Positions 55,055 to 63,379 of a stretch of DNA of 64,000 nucleotides are shown here, in pieces. Numbering within the stretch: position 1 is the first letter of the stretch; every line of letters begins with the position of its first letter. Source of the DNA: Pseudomonas baltica (GTDB lineage Bacteria > Pseudomonadota > Gammaproteobacteria > Pseudomonadales > Pseudomonadaceae); assembly GCF_031880315.1 (NCBI RefSeq), contig NZ_CP134771.1, forward strand, positions 6,387,001-6,451,000, read 5' to 3'. The position numbers and the translations under genes were made by a program. Below the pieces are notes generated by a model. It did not search any database and was not told the origin of the DNA. It saw only the letters and a list, made by a program, of their open reading frames with translations.

Positions 55055-56008
55055 TTGCCTGATCACGATTCCCCTCCGTTTGCTGATTTCACACCCCCAT
55101 CTCCACTGTGCAACCCACTGGTGCAATATTTCGCGCGGCTGGCGCCGAGCAGCCAGTTGACCCTGCGCTATGTGTTGCAGGACGCGGCCGATCGCCTCGG
55201 CTTTGCCGACACCGATATCACCGAGGTGCCCTGGCACCTGTTGCAAGCGGCCCACGTCACTGGCCTGGTGGCGGCCCTGCGTGAAGATGGTTATGCGCCA
55301 AATACTTCGTCGCTGTACGTCAATGCCATCCGAGGTGTGGTCAATGAGGCCTGGCGCCTTGAACTGGTAGAACACGCCCATTTGCTCAAGATCCGTGCGG
55401 TCAAACCCACCCAAGGCGCGCGCCTGGGCAACGGCCGCAATCTCAAGCGCACGCTGATCCGCGACCTGATGGCGGCCTGCGCTGCCGATCCGCGCCCGCA
55501 GGGCAAACGCGACGCGGCGGTGATCGCCGTGCTGTACGGCTCCGGGATGCGCAAGTCGGAGTCGGTCAACCTCGACCTCAGCCAGATCGACTTCGCCGAG
55601 CGCAGCCTGCGGGTGATCGGCAAGGGCAATCGCGAGTTGCTCAAATATGCCCCGGCCTGGGCGTTCGAAAAGTTGCAGGCATGGCTCGAGTTGCGGCGCA
55701 GCGAGTTGCCCCAGGGGCAGGCGGATGATGACTTTCTGTTCAATCGCATCCGCCGAGGCAGTCATATCACCCGGGAACGGATCACCAAGCATGCGATTTA
55801 TTACATCGCCCGGCAGCGGGGCGCAGAGGTGGGTGTGAAGATCATGCCCCATGACTTTCGCCGTTCGTTCATCACGCGGGTGATCGAGGAGCACGATCTG
55901 TCGATCGCGCAGAAGCTGGCGCACCACACCAATATCCAGACCACGGCGGCGTATGACATGCGTGATGACAACGAGCGGCGCCGGGCGGTGGATCGGTATG
56001 AGCTGTGA
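55055..56008 (+). CDS. Stand-alone tyrosine recombinase/integrase
   Basis: This 317-residue protein has a SAM-like N-terminal core-binding domain (LVAALREDGYAPNTSSLYVN) and a catalytic domain with the conserved set: Arg in VLYGSGMRKSE (about 165), a Lys-containing beta-turn RVIGKGNRE, His266-x-x-Arg269 (PHDFRRSF), His291 (LAHHTNIQ) and the nucleophile Tyr300 (TTAAYDM). The start is a TTG at 55055 with GAGAG upstream; it is not certain. There are no excisionase, phage or transposition genes next to it and no obvious att repeats, so it is not an evident island integrase. A XerC-like housekeeping role, or a relic of a lost element, are both possible. Confidence 0.85.
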   Translation: MPDHDSPPFADFTPPSPLCNPLVQYFARLAPSSQLTLRYVLQDAADRLGFADTDITEVPWHLLQAAHVTGLVAALREDGYAPNTSSLYVNAIRGVVNEAWRLELVEHAHLLKIRAVKPTQGARLGNGRNLKRTLIRDLMAACAADPRPQGKRDAAVIAVLYGSGMRKSESVNLDLSQIDFAERSLRVIGKGNRELLKYAPAWAFEKLQAWLELRRSELPQGQADDDFLFNRIRRGSHITRERITKHAIYYIARQRGAEVGVKIMPHDFRRSFITRVIEEHDLSIAQKLAHHTNIQTTAAYDMRDDNERRRAVDRYEL

Positions 56009-56035
56009 GTCTGCGCAATCTGTACAAGCACGCTC

Positions 56036-56135
56036 GGCCTCTTCGCGAGTACGCTTCGCTCCCACAGGCGTACACCCGTGGGAGTTCTCCGTTCTAGAGC
56101 CGTGCACCTGTGGGAACAAGGCTTGCCTGCGAAGG
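56036..56135. repeat. REP cluster overlapping the 3' end of the outer-membrane factor gene
   Basis: CTTCGCGAGTACGCTTCGCT then CCCACAGG (56041-56068), a shorter CCGTGGGAGTTC near 56077, and TGTGGGAACAAGGCTTGCCT then GCGAAG (56110-56135) form a REP pair with a degenerate middle copy. The right-hand REP lies inside the coding frame of the neighbouring gene. Confidence 0.75.
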
Positions 56136-57602
56136 TGCCGGCGCTGACGCCGCAGCCGTAGCGGCCGGCTGCCAACCCCCACCCAGCGCTTTATAGATCG
56201 CCACGATGCCGTGATACAGCTCGATCTCGCCCTGGGCCTGGGCGTCTTCGGCGCTCAGACGTTCGCGCTCGGCATCCAGCAGCACCAGATAATCCACCCC
56301 ACCTTCGCGGTACTGAATCGAGGCCAGGTCGGCGGCCGCACGGCTCGACTCGCTCTGGCGCATCAGCGAGATCAACCGTTGCTGACGCTTGCCATAGTCG
56401 CTGAAGGCATTTTCCGACTCCTCCAACGCCAGCAATACCTGCTGCTCATAGGTCGCCAGGGCGCCCTCGGCATTGGCGTTGGCGCCGCGAATCCGCGCGC
56501 GCACGCTGCCCAGGTCGAAGGCCGCCCAGGTAATGCTCGGGCCCAGGCTCCAGGCGTTGGCGGCGCTGGCGCCGATTTGCGAACCGCGTGCCGCGGTAAA
56601 ACCGAGGAAGCCGCTCAGGCTGACCCGGGGGAACAGGTCGGCAGTGGCCACGCCGATATTGGCGGTGGCGGCGGCTAGCTTGCGCTCGGCACTGCGCACA
56701 TCCGGGCGGCGGCGCAGCAATTGGCCCGGATCACCGATCGGCAACGCCTTGGCGATCGCCGGCAGTTGCTTGGGGCTCAGGTCCACACTGAGGTGGTCCG
56801 GGCGCTCGCCCAGCAAAGTGGCGATGCGATTACGCGCCCGCGCCTGGTCGGCCTGCAGTTGCGGAATCGTCGCTTCTACCCCCGCCAGCCTCGCATCGGC
56901 GCGCACCACATCGAGTTGATTGCCGACGCCGGCATCGCGCAGGCTCACGGTAATGGCCCGCGAATCCTGCTGGTTCTTCAGGTTCTCGGCGGCGATATGC
57001 TCGCGCAGCTGGGCGCCGCGCAAGTTGCCATAGGCGTCCACCAACTCGGCGATCATGGTGACTTGCAGCTGTTGCAGGTCCGCCAGAGCGACGTCTTCTT
57101 CGGCGTTGCTGGCTTCCAGTTGCCGCTGGATACGCCCGAACAGGTCGATCTCCCAGGCCATGTCCAGGCCCAGGTCGTAGCGCTCGATATTGACCCGATC
57201 GGTGGTCTGCCCTGGCACCTGGACCTTGCCCAGATCGCTGCTGGCACGGCTGGTGACCACCGGCAGGTTGTCGTTGGCGATGTCGTCACGAATCGCTCGC
57301 GCGGCCTTGAGGCGGGCGAAAGCCACACGCAGGTCGCGGTTGTCTTGCACCGATCGAGTGACCAGCGTGTTGAGGGTCGGATCATCGAACTGCTGCCACC
57401 AGACGCTCTCGAACCGTGCGTGGTCATAGTGGCTGGCGTCGTTGGCGGCAACGACATTCGCCGCCGCCGTCTCGGGGGTCTTGTAGTCGGGGCCCACAGC
57501 GCAAGCGGCCAGTGCCAGCATCAACAGGCTCGGGGCGAAGAGTTTCAGGGCGTTGGAAGTCACGCTACGCACTCGTAAAGTTTGATGTTGAAGGGCGCTC
57601 AT
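56094..57602 (-). CDS. oprN: RND efflux outer-membrane factor (OprN/NodT family lipoprotein)
   Basis: This 502-residue protein has a lipoprotein signal (APSLLMLALAACAVGPDYKT, lipidated Cys in LAAC) and duplicated OEP halves (FESVWWQQFDDPTLNTLVTR; VSLRDAGVGNQLDVVRADAR; LLRRRPDVRSAERKLAAATA; IQYREGGVDYLVLLDAERER). It forms the outer-membrane duct for the pump encoded upstream, whose stop codon shares a base with this ATG (57600-57602). The name oprN reflects the MexE-MexF-OprN gene order and sequence type, not proof of orthology. The last dozen residues (SQASLVPTGARL) are encoded by a REP element, so the natural C-terminus has probably been replaced. Confidence 0.9.
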   Translation of the reverse strand: MSALQHQTLRVRSVTSNALKLFAPSLLMLALAACAVGPDYKTPETAAANVVAANDASHYDHARFESVWWQQFDDPTLNTLVTRSVQDNRDLRVAFARLKAARAIRDDIANDNLPVVTSRASSDLGKVQVPGQTTDRVNIERYDLGLDMAWEIDLFGRIQRQLEASNAEEDVALADLQQLQVTMIAELVDAYGNLRGAQLREHIAAENLKNQQDSRAITVSLRDAGVGNQLDVVRADARLAGVEATIPQLQADQARARNRIATLLGERPDHLSVDLSPKQLPAIAKALPIGDPGQLLRRRPDVRSAERKLAAATANIGVATADLFPRVSLSGFLGFTAARGSQIGASAANAWSLGPSITWAAFDLGSVRARIRGANANAEGALATYEQQVLLALEESENAFSDYGKRQQRLISLMRQSESSRAAADLASIQYREGGVDYLVLLDAERERLSAEDAQAQGEIELYHGIVAIYKALGGGWQPAATAAASAPAPSQASLVPTGARL

Positions 57603-60600
57603 CAGTGGCTCTCCTGCGCCAATGCGCGGGTATGTTCCGTCCGGGCGGACTTGCGAGCCTGAGCACGTTCGACGTAACGACGAATCAGCACAAAGAACAC
57701 CGGTGTCAGCAGCAGGCCGAAGAAGGTCACCCCGAGCATCCCGGAGAACACCGCCACACCCATGGCATGACGCATCTCGGCGCCGGCCCCGGTAGAAATC
57801 ACCAGCGGCACCACTCCCATGATGAAGGCGAACGACGTCATCAGGATCGGTCGCAGCCGCATCCGGCAGGCTTCCAGTACCGCGGCCAGCGGGTCGAGGC
57901 CCTCCTGTTGCTTGTCCTTGGCGAACTCGACGATCAGGATCGCGTTCTTGCACGCCAGGCCCACCAGCACGATCAGCCCGATTTGAGTGAAGATGTTGTT
58001 GTCGCTACCTGACAGGATCACGCCGGTAATGGCCGACAGCAAGGTCATCGGCACGATCAGGATCACCGCCAGCGGCAGGCTCCAGCTCTCGTATTGCGCG
58101 GCCAGCACCAGGAACGCCAGCAGCACGCAGAGCGGGAAGACCAGCAGGGCGGTATTGCCCGAGAGGATCTGTTGATAGGTGATCTCGGTCCATTCGTAGG
58201 TCATGCCGTTGGGCAGTTCCTGCTTGAGCAGTTTTTCGACGGCGGCCTGGGCCTGGCCAGAGCTGTAGCCCGGCGCGGCGGCGCCACTGATTTCTGCGGT
58301 CACGAAGCCGTTGTAATGCATTACCCGGTCAGGCCCCGAGGTGCTGCCCACCTTGATGAAGGTCGCCAGTGGGACCATCTCGCCCAGGTTGTTGCGCACC
58401 TTCAGTTGACCGATCTGCTCAGGGTCAAGACGGAACTGCTGCTCGGCCTGGACATTGACCTGATAGGTGCGGCCGAAGCGGTTGAAGTCGTTCGCATAGA
58501 GCGAACCCAGGTACACCTGCAGGGTGTCGAAGATGTCACTGATCGCCACACCGTGGGTCTTGGCTTTCTCGCGGTCGATGCTGGCATCCACTTGCGGAAC
58601 GTTGACGGTGTAGCTGGTGAACAGCCCGGCGAGTTCCGGCACGCTGCGACTTTTGGCGATGATGTTTTGGGTTTCCTTGTACAGCTCCTCGTAGCCCAGG
58701 TTGCCGCGGTCTTCGATTTGCAGGCGGAAACCGCCAATGGTCCCCAGCCCCATGACCGGCGGCGGCGGGAAGATCGCCATGTAGGCGTCCTGAATGGCCG
58801 CGTACTTGCCGTTCAGCGCGCCGGCGATGGCGCCCGCCGAAAGGCTCGGGTCCCGGCGCTCGTCGAATGGCTTGAGCGTGACGAACACGATGCCGTTGTT
58901 AGGGCTGTTGGTGAAGCCGTTGATCGACAGTCCCGGAAACGCAATGGCGGACTGGACACCCGGTTGCTTGAGCGCGATATCGGACATGCGCTTGATCACG
59001 TCCTCCGTGCGGTCCAGGCTCGAGGCATCCGGCAGTTGCGCGAAGGCCACCAGATATTGCTTGTCCTGCGGGGGCACGAAACCGGTGGGAGTGGTGGCGA
59101 AGCCGAGATACGTCAGGCCCATCAATCCGGCGTAGACGAACAGGGCAATGCCGCTGCCGCGAATCACTCGACGTACCGCACCCACATACCCATGGCTGGC
59201 TTTTTCAAAGACGCGGTTGAAGGGACGAAAGAACCAACCCAACGAGGCATCCAGAAACTTCGAAAACCGATCCTTGGGCGCGTCGTGTCCCTTGAGCAGT
59301 ACCGCGGAAAGCGCCGGCGACAACGTCAAGGAGTTGAACGCCGAGATGACGGTCGAGATGGCGATGGTCAATGCGAACTGTTTGTAGAACTGCCCGGTGA
59401 GCCCGGAGATGAACGCCGCAGGAACGAAGACCGCGCACAGCACCAGCGCCGTCGCGATGATAGGTCCAGTCACCTCGCTCATGGCTTTGCGGGTCGCAGC
59501 GACGGGCTCGAGCCCTAGTTCGATGTTGCGCTCGACGTTTTCCACCACGACGATGGCGTCATCCACCACGATACCGATGGCCAGCACCAGGCCGAACAGC
59601 GACAGGGCGTTGAGCGAAAAGCCGAACAGGTGCATGACCGCGAAGGTGCCGATCAGCGAGACAGGCACGGCCACCAGGGGAATGATCGAGGCGCGCCAGG
59701 TCTGCAGGAACACGATGACCACCACGACCACCAGGATCAACGCTTCGAACAGGGTATGGACCACGGCCTCGATGGACCCGCGCACGAATATCGTCGGATC
59801 GTAGGCGATGGCGTAATCCATGCCTTCGGGGAAGTTCTTCTTGAGTTCGGCCATCTTGGCGCGAACATCGTTGGATATTTGAATGGCGTTGGACCCAGGA
59901 CGCTGGAAGATCGGAATCGCCACCGCAGGCTGATTGTCGAGCAGTGAGCGCAGGGCGTACTGGCTGGAGCCGAGTTCGATGCGGGCGATATCCTTGAGGC
60001 GCGTGATCTCTCCATCGGCACCGGCGCGCACCACGATGTTCTCGAATTCTTCTTCGTTGACCAGCCGGCCCTGAGTGTTGATCGACATCTGGAAACTTGT
60101 CGCGTTTGGCGCCGGCGGTGCGCCGAGCTGGCCGGCGGCCACCTGGCGGTTCTGTTCACGAATGGCCGTGACCACATCGGTGGCGGTCAAGTTGCGCGAA
60201 GCGACCTTGTTCGGGTCCAGCCAGACGCGCAGCGAGTATTCGCCCATGCCGAACAGCTGTACATCACCGATACCGTTCAGGCTCGCCAGCTCATCCTTGA
60301 TGTTGAGCGTCGCGTAGTTGGACAGGTAAAGCATGTCGTAGCGCTTATCAGGGGAGGTCAGATGGACCACCATGGTCAGGTCTGGCGAGGCCTTGTCGAC
60401 GGTGATACCGATACGCGTCACTTCTTCAGGCAGCTTGGGTTCGGTACGGGTCACACGGTTCTGTACCTGAACCTGTGCGTTGTCCAGGTCGGTGCCGAGG
60501 GCGAAGGTGATGGTCAGGGTCAGCTTGCCGTCGGCAGTCGATTGCGAGGACATGTACAGCATGTGCTCGACACCGGTGATGGCCTGCTCCAGCGGGGCGG

Positions 60601-60790
60601 CTATGGTTTCACCGATGACCTTGGGGTTGGCGCCGGGGAAGGTGGCGCGCACCACCACGGTCGGCGGTACCACTTCCGGGTACTCGCTGATGGGCAACTG
60701 GAACAGCGAGATGCCGCCGGCGATGAGGATCACCAGCGACAACACAGCGGCGAAGATCGGCCGCTTGATGAAGAATTGCGAGAAGTTCAT
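57602..60790 (-). CDS. mexF: RND multidrug efflux transporter (MexF-like, HAE1 family)
   Basis: This 1062-residue inner-membrane pump has the full HAE1 length. It starts MNFSQFFIKRPIFAAVLSLV, has the twelve-helix duplicated layout, and carries the proton-relay aspartate pair in GIVVDDAIVVVENVERN (about 405). Porter-domain features include NNIFTQIGLIVLVGLACKNA in the second half. It captures drugs from the periplasm and inner membrane and expels them through the adaptor and outer-membrane factor. Closest by wording to MexF, which transports chloramphenicol, fluoroquinolones and quorum-sensing precursors in P. aeruginosa; the substrates here are inferred. It is the middle gene of the operon, 12 bases after the adaptor gene. 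Confidence 0.93.
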   Translation of the reverse strand: MNFSQFFIKRPIFAAVLSLVILIAGGISLFQLPISEYPEVVPPTVVVRATFPGANPKVIGETIAAPLEQAITGVEHMLYMSSQSTADGKLTLTITFALGTDLDNAQVQVQNRVTRTEPKLPEEVTRIGITVDKASPDLTMVVHLTSPDKRYDMLYLSNYATLNIKDELASLNGIGDVQLFGMGEYSLRVWLDPNKVASRNLTATDVVTAIREQNRQVAAGQLGAPPAPNATSFQMSINTQGRLVNEEEFENIVVRAGADGEITRLKDIARIELGSSQYALRSLLDNQPAVAIPIFQRPGSNAIQISNDVRAKMAELKKNFPEGMDYAIAYDPTIFVRGSIEAVVHTLFEALILVVVVVIVFLQTWRASIIPLVAVPVSLIGTFAVMHLFGFSLNALSLFGLVLAIGIVVDDAIVVVENVERNIELGLEPVAATRKAMSEVTGPIIATALVLCAVFVPAAFISGLTGQFYKQFALTIAISTVISAFNSLTLSPALSAVLLKGHDAPKDRFSKFLDASLGWFFRPFNRVFEKASHGYVGAVRRVIRGSGIALFVYAGLMGLTYLGFATTPTGFVPPQDKQYLVAFAQLPDASSLDRTEDVIKRMSDIALKQPGVQSAIAFPGLSINGFTNSPNNGIVFVTLKPFDERRDPSLSAGAIAGALNGKYAAIQDAYMAIFPPPPVMGLGTIGGFRLQIEDRGNLGYEELYKETQNIIAKSRSVPELAGLFTSYTVNVPQVDASIDREKAKTHGVAISDIFDTLQVYLGSLYANDFNRFGRTYQVNVQAEQQFRLDPEQIGQLKVRNNLGEMVPLATFIKVGSTSGPDRVMHYNGFVTAEISGAAAPGYSSGQAQAAVEKLLKQELPNGMTYEWTEITYQQILSGNTALLVFPLCVLLAFLVLAAQYESWSLPLAVILIVPMTLLSAITGVILSGSDNNIFTQIGLIVLVGLACKNAILIVEFAKDKQQEGLDPLAAVLEACRMRLRPILMTSFAFIMGVVPLVISTGAGAEMRHAMGVAVFSGMLGVTFFGLLLTPVFFVLIRRYVERAQARKSARTEHTRALAQESH

Positions 60791-60802
60791 CGGGATGCTT
60801 CC

Positions 60803-62041
60803 TTAACCGCGTGGCGAGGTAACAGCCGCCAGGCGGGGCGCCGGCGAATCGGTCTTGACGGTGGTGCGGGCTTCGAGGGCCTGTTGCTGCTGGGCGAGGG
60901 CGGCGAGGGTCGCGTCACTGGCCATCGGTACGTCCTGCGGGGTCACGGTAGAGCCCGGACGTACCCGTTGCAGGCCGTTGACGACAATGCTGTCGCCCTT
61001 GACCAGGCCACTGCGTACGATGCGCAGGCCTTCAAGCTTGGGCCCCAGTTCGACTGAGCGGTAAGCGGCCTTGTTGTCCTTGTCCATCACCAGCACGAAT
61101 TTCTTGCCCAGGTCGGTGCCGACGGCTTCGTCCTTGATCAGCACGGCGTCGTAGGTCTTGCTGCCGACCAGTTTCAGGCGCGCATACAAGCCCGGGGTGT
61201 AACTGCCGTCGCTGTTGTCGAACACGGCGCGGCCACGGATGGTGCCGGTGCGCGGGTTGACCTGGTTGTCGACGAAATCCATCTGGCCCAGGTGCGGGTT
61301 GCCATCTTCGTTGGACAGGCCCAGGTACACCGGGCTGGTCTGGCTGCGCTGGCCGGCGCGCGACAGCTGGTTGTATTTGAGGAACACGCGCTCGTCGGCG
61401 TCGAAGTAGGCATACACCTTTTCGGTCGAGACCAGGGTGGTCAGTGGCGTCTGGTCGGCGGTGACGATGTTGCCAGCGGTGATGGCCGCGCGGCTGACGC
61501 GACCGCTGATGGGGGCGGTCACCCGGGTGAAGCTCAGGTTCAGGCGCGCCAGATCGAGTTGCGCCTGGATGGCCGCGACACCGGCGCGGGCTTCCTGGGC
61601 GGTGGTGGTGCGCGTTTCCGCCAGCTCGGCAGAAATCGCATTGCTGGCTTTCAGGCGCTCGCCGCGCTGCGCTTCGTTGTCGGTGCGAGCGGCCGTGGCG
61701 CGCGCCTGGGCGAGCTGTGCATCCAGACGGTTGACCTCGGCCTGGAACGGGCGCGGATCGATCTGGAACAGCAGGTCGCCTTTTTTCACCAACGCGCCTT
61801 CGGTAAAGGCCACCTTGTCGATCTGACCGGATACGCGCGGCCGCACTTCGACGGTTTCCGGCGCTTCGAGGCGGCCGGTGAACTCGTCCCATTCGTTGAT
61901 CGGCTGCTCCAGCACTTTGGCGACGCTGACCTGGGGTGCAGCTGGGGCCTGAGCAACCTCCGGCGCGCGACCGCAGGCAGTCATGACCACCAGGGCGATG
62001 GCCGCGAGAGGAAAACGCAAGTGATTGAAAGACTGTTCCAT
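60803..62041 (-). CDS. mexE: RND efflux periplasmic adaptor (MexE-like)
   Basis: This 412-residue adaptor has a lipoprotein-type leader (LAAIALVVMTACGRAPEV, lipidated Cys in MTAC). Its lipoyl halves are VRPRVSGQIDKVAFTEGALV and ITAPISGRVSRAAITAGNIV, flanking a helical hairpin (QAEVNRLDAQLAQARATAAR). The C-terminal membrane-proximal domain includes VLVMDKDNKAAYRSVELGPK and VVNGLQRVRPGSTV. It joins MexF to the outer-membrane factor. The ATG at 62041 is the start consistent with the leader; the frame is open to 62131 but reads through the promoter. It leads the operon. No MexT or MexS gene is seen adjacent within the window. Confidence 0.92.
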   Translation of the reverse strand: MEQSFNHLRFPLAAIALVVMTACGRAPEVAQAPAAPQVSVAKVLEQPINEWDEFTGRLEAPETVEVRPRVSGQIDKVAFTEGALVKKGDLLFQIDPRPFQAEVNRLDAQLAQARATAARTDNEAQRGERLKASNAISAELAETRTTTAQEARAGVAAIQAQLDLARLNLSFTRVTAPISGRVSRAAITAGNIVTADQTPLTTLVSTEKVYAYFDADERVFLKYNQLSRAGQRSQTSPVYLGLSNEDGNPHLGQMDFVDNQVNPRTGTIRGRAVFDNSDGSYTPGLYARLKLVGSKTYDAVLIKDEAVGTDLGKKFVLVMDKDNKAAYRSVELGPKLEGLRIVRSGLVKGDSIVVNGLQRVRPGSTVTPQDVPMASDATLAALAQQQQALEARTTVKTDSPAPRLAAVTSPRG

Positions 62042-62125
62042 GTGTGCTGCCCACCGATAGATTGAGAGTGGGCGGATCATGGCTTCGATCATGACCATCG
62101 ACGAATCGAATGGTTCGAAGATGAA

Positions 62126-62142
62126 TATCACTGTGAATGATA
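62126..62142 (-). promoter_or_regulatory. TATCA-N7-TGATA dyad (ATC-N9-GAT), LysR-type box, proximal
   Basis: TATCA (62126-62130) and TGATA (62138-62142) flank seven bases, about 85 bases upstream of the mexE-like ATG. The core ATC-N9-GAT is the nod-box half-site form used by LysR-type activators, the class to which MexT belongs. Confidence 0.45.
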
Positions 62143-62187
62143 AACATCGAAATAATTGGTTTGAAAACAGTTATTTAGCAAGCTTGC

Positions 62188-62204
62188 TATCAATTAGGTT
62201 GATA
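62188..62204 (-). promoter_or_regulatory. TATCA-N7-TGATA dyad (ATC-N9-GAT), LysR-type box, distal
   Basis: TATCA (62188-62192) and TGATA (62200-62204) repeat the proximal box with the same spacing, 62 bases away (near six helical turns). It abuts the 14-base palindrome at 62176-62189. Confidence 0.45.
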
Positions 62205-62407
62205 ACGATGTCGCGGTAGATCGCTCGGCCATTCGCACTGGTCGGCCGCACGCGGCCTCGCTCCATCACCTTTAGCGAGGCGGCTCGCCCTCGAAAAAAC
62301 CGCTGGAGATACCCCTGCGAGCGCTATATCGTGGACACACCCGTACACAATAATCAAGGGAGCATGGAGGCCACGATTGTCGGCCGCCAGCGCTGAGGGA
62401 AGCCCGC

Positions 62408-63340
62408 TTGCTGGAAGTTCTCGGAATCACCGCACCCATTTTCTGCATCATCGGCATGGGCTACCTGGCCGCCCGTTTTTCCCTGTTGAGCCGTGAACAG
62501 ATGCGCGGCCTTGGTACATTCGTGATCACCTTCGCCATGCCGGCGCTGGTCATCCGTGCCCTGGCCCTGCGGCCGATTGCCGAAGTCCTCAACCCCCATT
62601 ACCTGATCGCCTATGTACTGGCGTCATTGGGCTGCCTGGCGGTAGGGCTGGTGGTGTTTCGCAAGCTGCATGGGCACAACCTCAGCAACAGTGCGATCGC
62701 TGCCATGGGCATGGGCACCTCCAACAGTGGCTTTATCGGCTATCCGATTGCCCTGATGGCCGTCGGGCCCCAGGCCGGCGTCGCACTGGCTCTCGGCATG
62801 ATGGTCGAGAACCTGGTGATGATTCCGCTGGCATTGGCGCTCGCCGAGGCGGGTCATCAGGGCGGCGGTTCGACGCTGACGGTGGTCCGTGAAACGTTCA
62901 AGCGTCTGTCGCGCAATCCGCTGATCCTGGCGATCATCACCGGAGGTATTCTGTCGATCGCCGAGGTCAAGTTGCCGGTGGTGCCGCTCAAGCTGATCGA
63001 AATGCTCTCGATGGCTTCCGCGCCTGTGGCGTTGTTCGTGATCGGCGGCGTGCTGTACGGCACCAAGGTGCGCGGGCAGGTGGGGGAAATCCTGCAGATC
63101 GGGGCGGGCAAGCTGATCCTGCATCCGTTGCTGCTCAGCCTCGGCTTCCTGGTACTGGCCGACGTCGAGCCGGCGATGATGACCGCGGGCCTGATCATGG
63201 CCAGTGCGCCGATGATGAGCGTGTATCCGATCCTGGGGCAGCGCTTCGGCCTTGAAGGTCGCTGTGCCGCCGCCTTGGTGATCACCACGCTGGCGTCCTT
63301 CATTACCATCAGTTTGTTGCTGATCTTCATCAAGCACTAA
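62408..63340 (+). CDS. AEC (auxin efflux carrier) family transporter
   Basis: This 310-residue inner-membrane protein has about ten hydrophobic segments in two halves of five, starting VLGITAPIFCIIGMGYLAAR. The AEC signature regions are present: FVITFAMPALVIRALA in the first half and MGMGTSNSGFIGYPIALMAV with the conserved Asn/Gly/Pro crossing, plus GLIMASAPMMSVYPILGQRF in the second. Members export or import organic acids or malonate-type compounds; the substrate here is unknown. The start is TTG 62408 with GAGGGAAG upstream. It is monocistronic and ends in a perfect hairpin shared with the convergent EAL gene. Confidence 0.88.
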   Translation: MLEVLGITAPIFCIIGMGYLAARFSLLSREQMRGLGTFVITFAMPALVIRALALRPIAEVLNPHYLIAYVLASLGCLAVGLVVFRKLHGHNLSNSAIAAMGMGTSNSGFIGYPIALMAVGPQAGVALALGMMVENLVMIPLALALAEAGHQGGGSTLTVVRETFKRLSRNPLILAIITGGILSIAEVKLPVVPLKLIEMLSMASAPVALFVIGGVLYGTKVRGQVGEILQIGAGKLILHPLLLSLGFLVLADVEPAMMTAGLIMASAPMMSVYPILGQRFGLEGRCAAALVITTLASFITISLLLIFIKH

Positions 63341-63346
63341 TGGCGG

Positions 63347-63378
63347 CCTGTAGCGAGGTAGCAAGCCCTCGCTACAGG
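63347..63378. terminator. Perfect hairpin between the AEC gene and the EAL gene (half-REP type)
   Basis: CCTGTAGCGAGG (63347-63358) and CCTCGCTACAGG (63367-63378) are perfect 12-base inverted arms around an eight-base loop. It lies between convergent genes and abuts the EAL stop codon. The wording (TAGCGAGG...GCAAGC) resembles the REP class seen elsewhere in the window. Confidence 0.65.
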
Positions 63379-63379
63379 G

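Larger units (their letters stand above)
62042..62407. other. Intergenic region between the efflux operon and the AEC transporter gene
   Basis: This 366-base region holds the efflux operon promoter (with the dyads annotated separately) and the leader of the transporter gene. A perfect TCGAA-TGG-TTCGA dyad is at 62106-62118 and TAGCAAGCTTGCTA, a perfect 14-base palindrome, at 62176-62189. No gene is visible. Confidence 0.5.
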
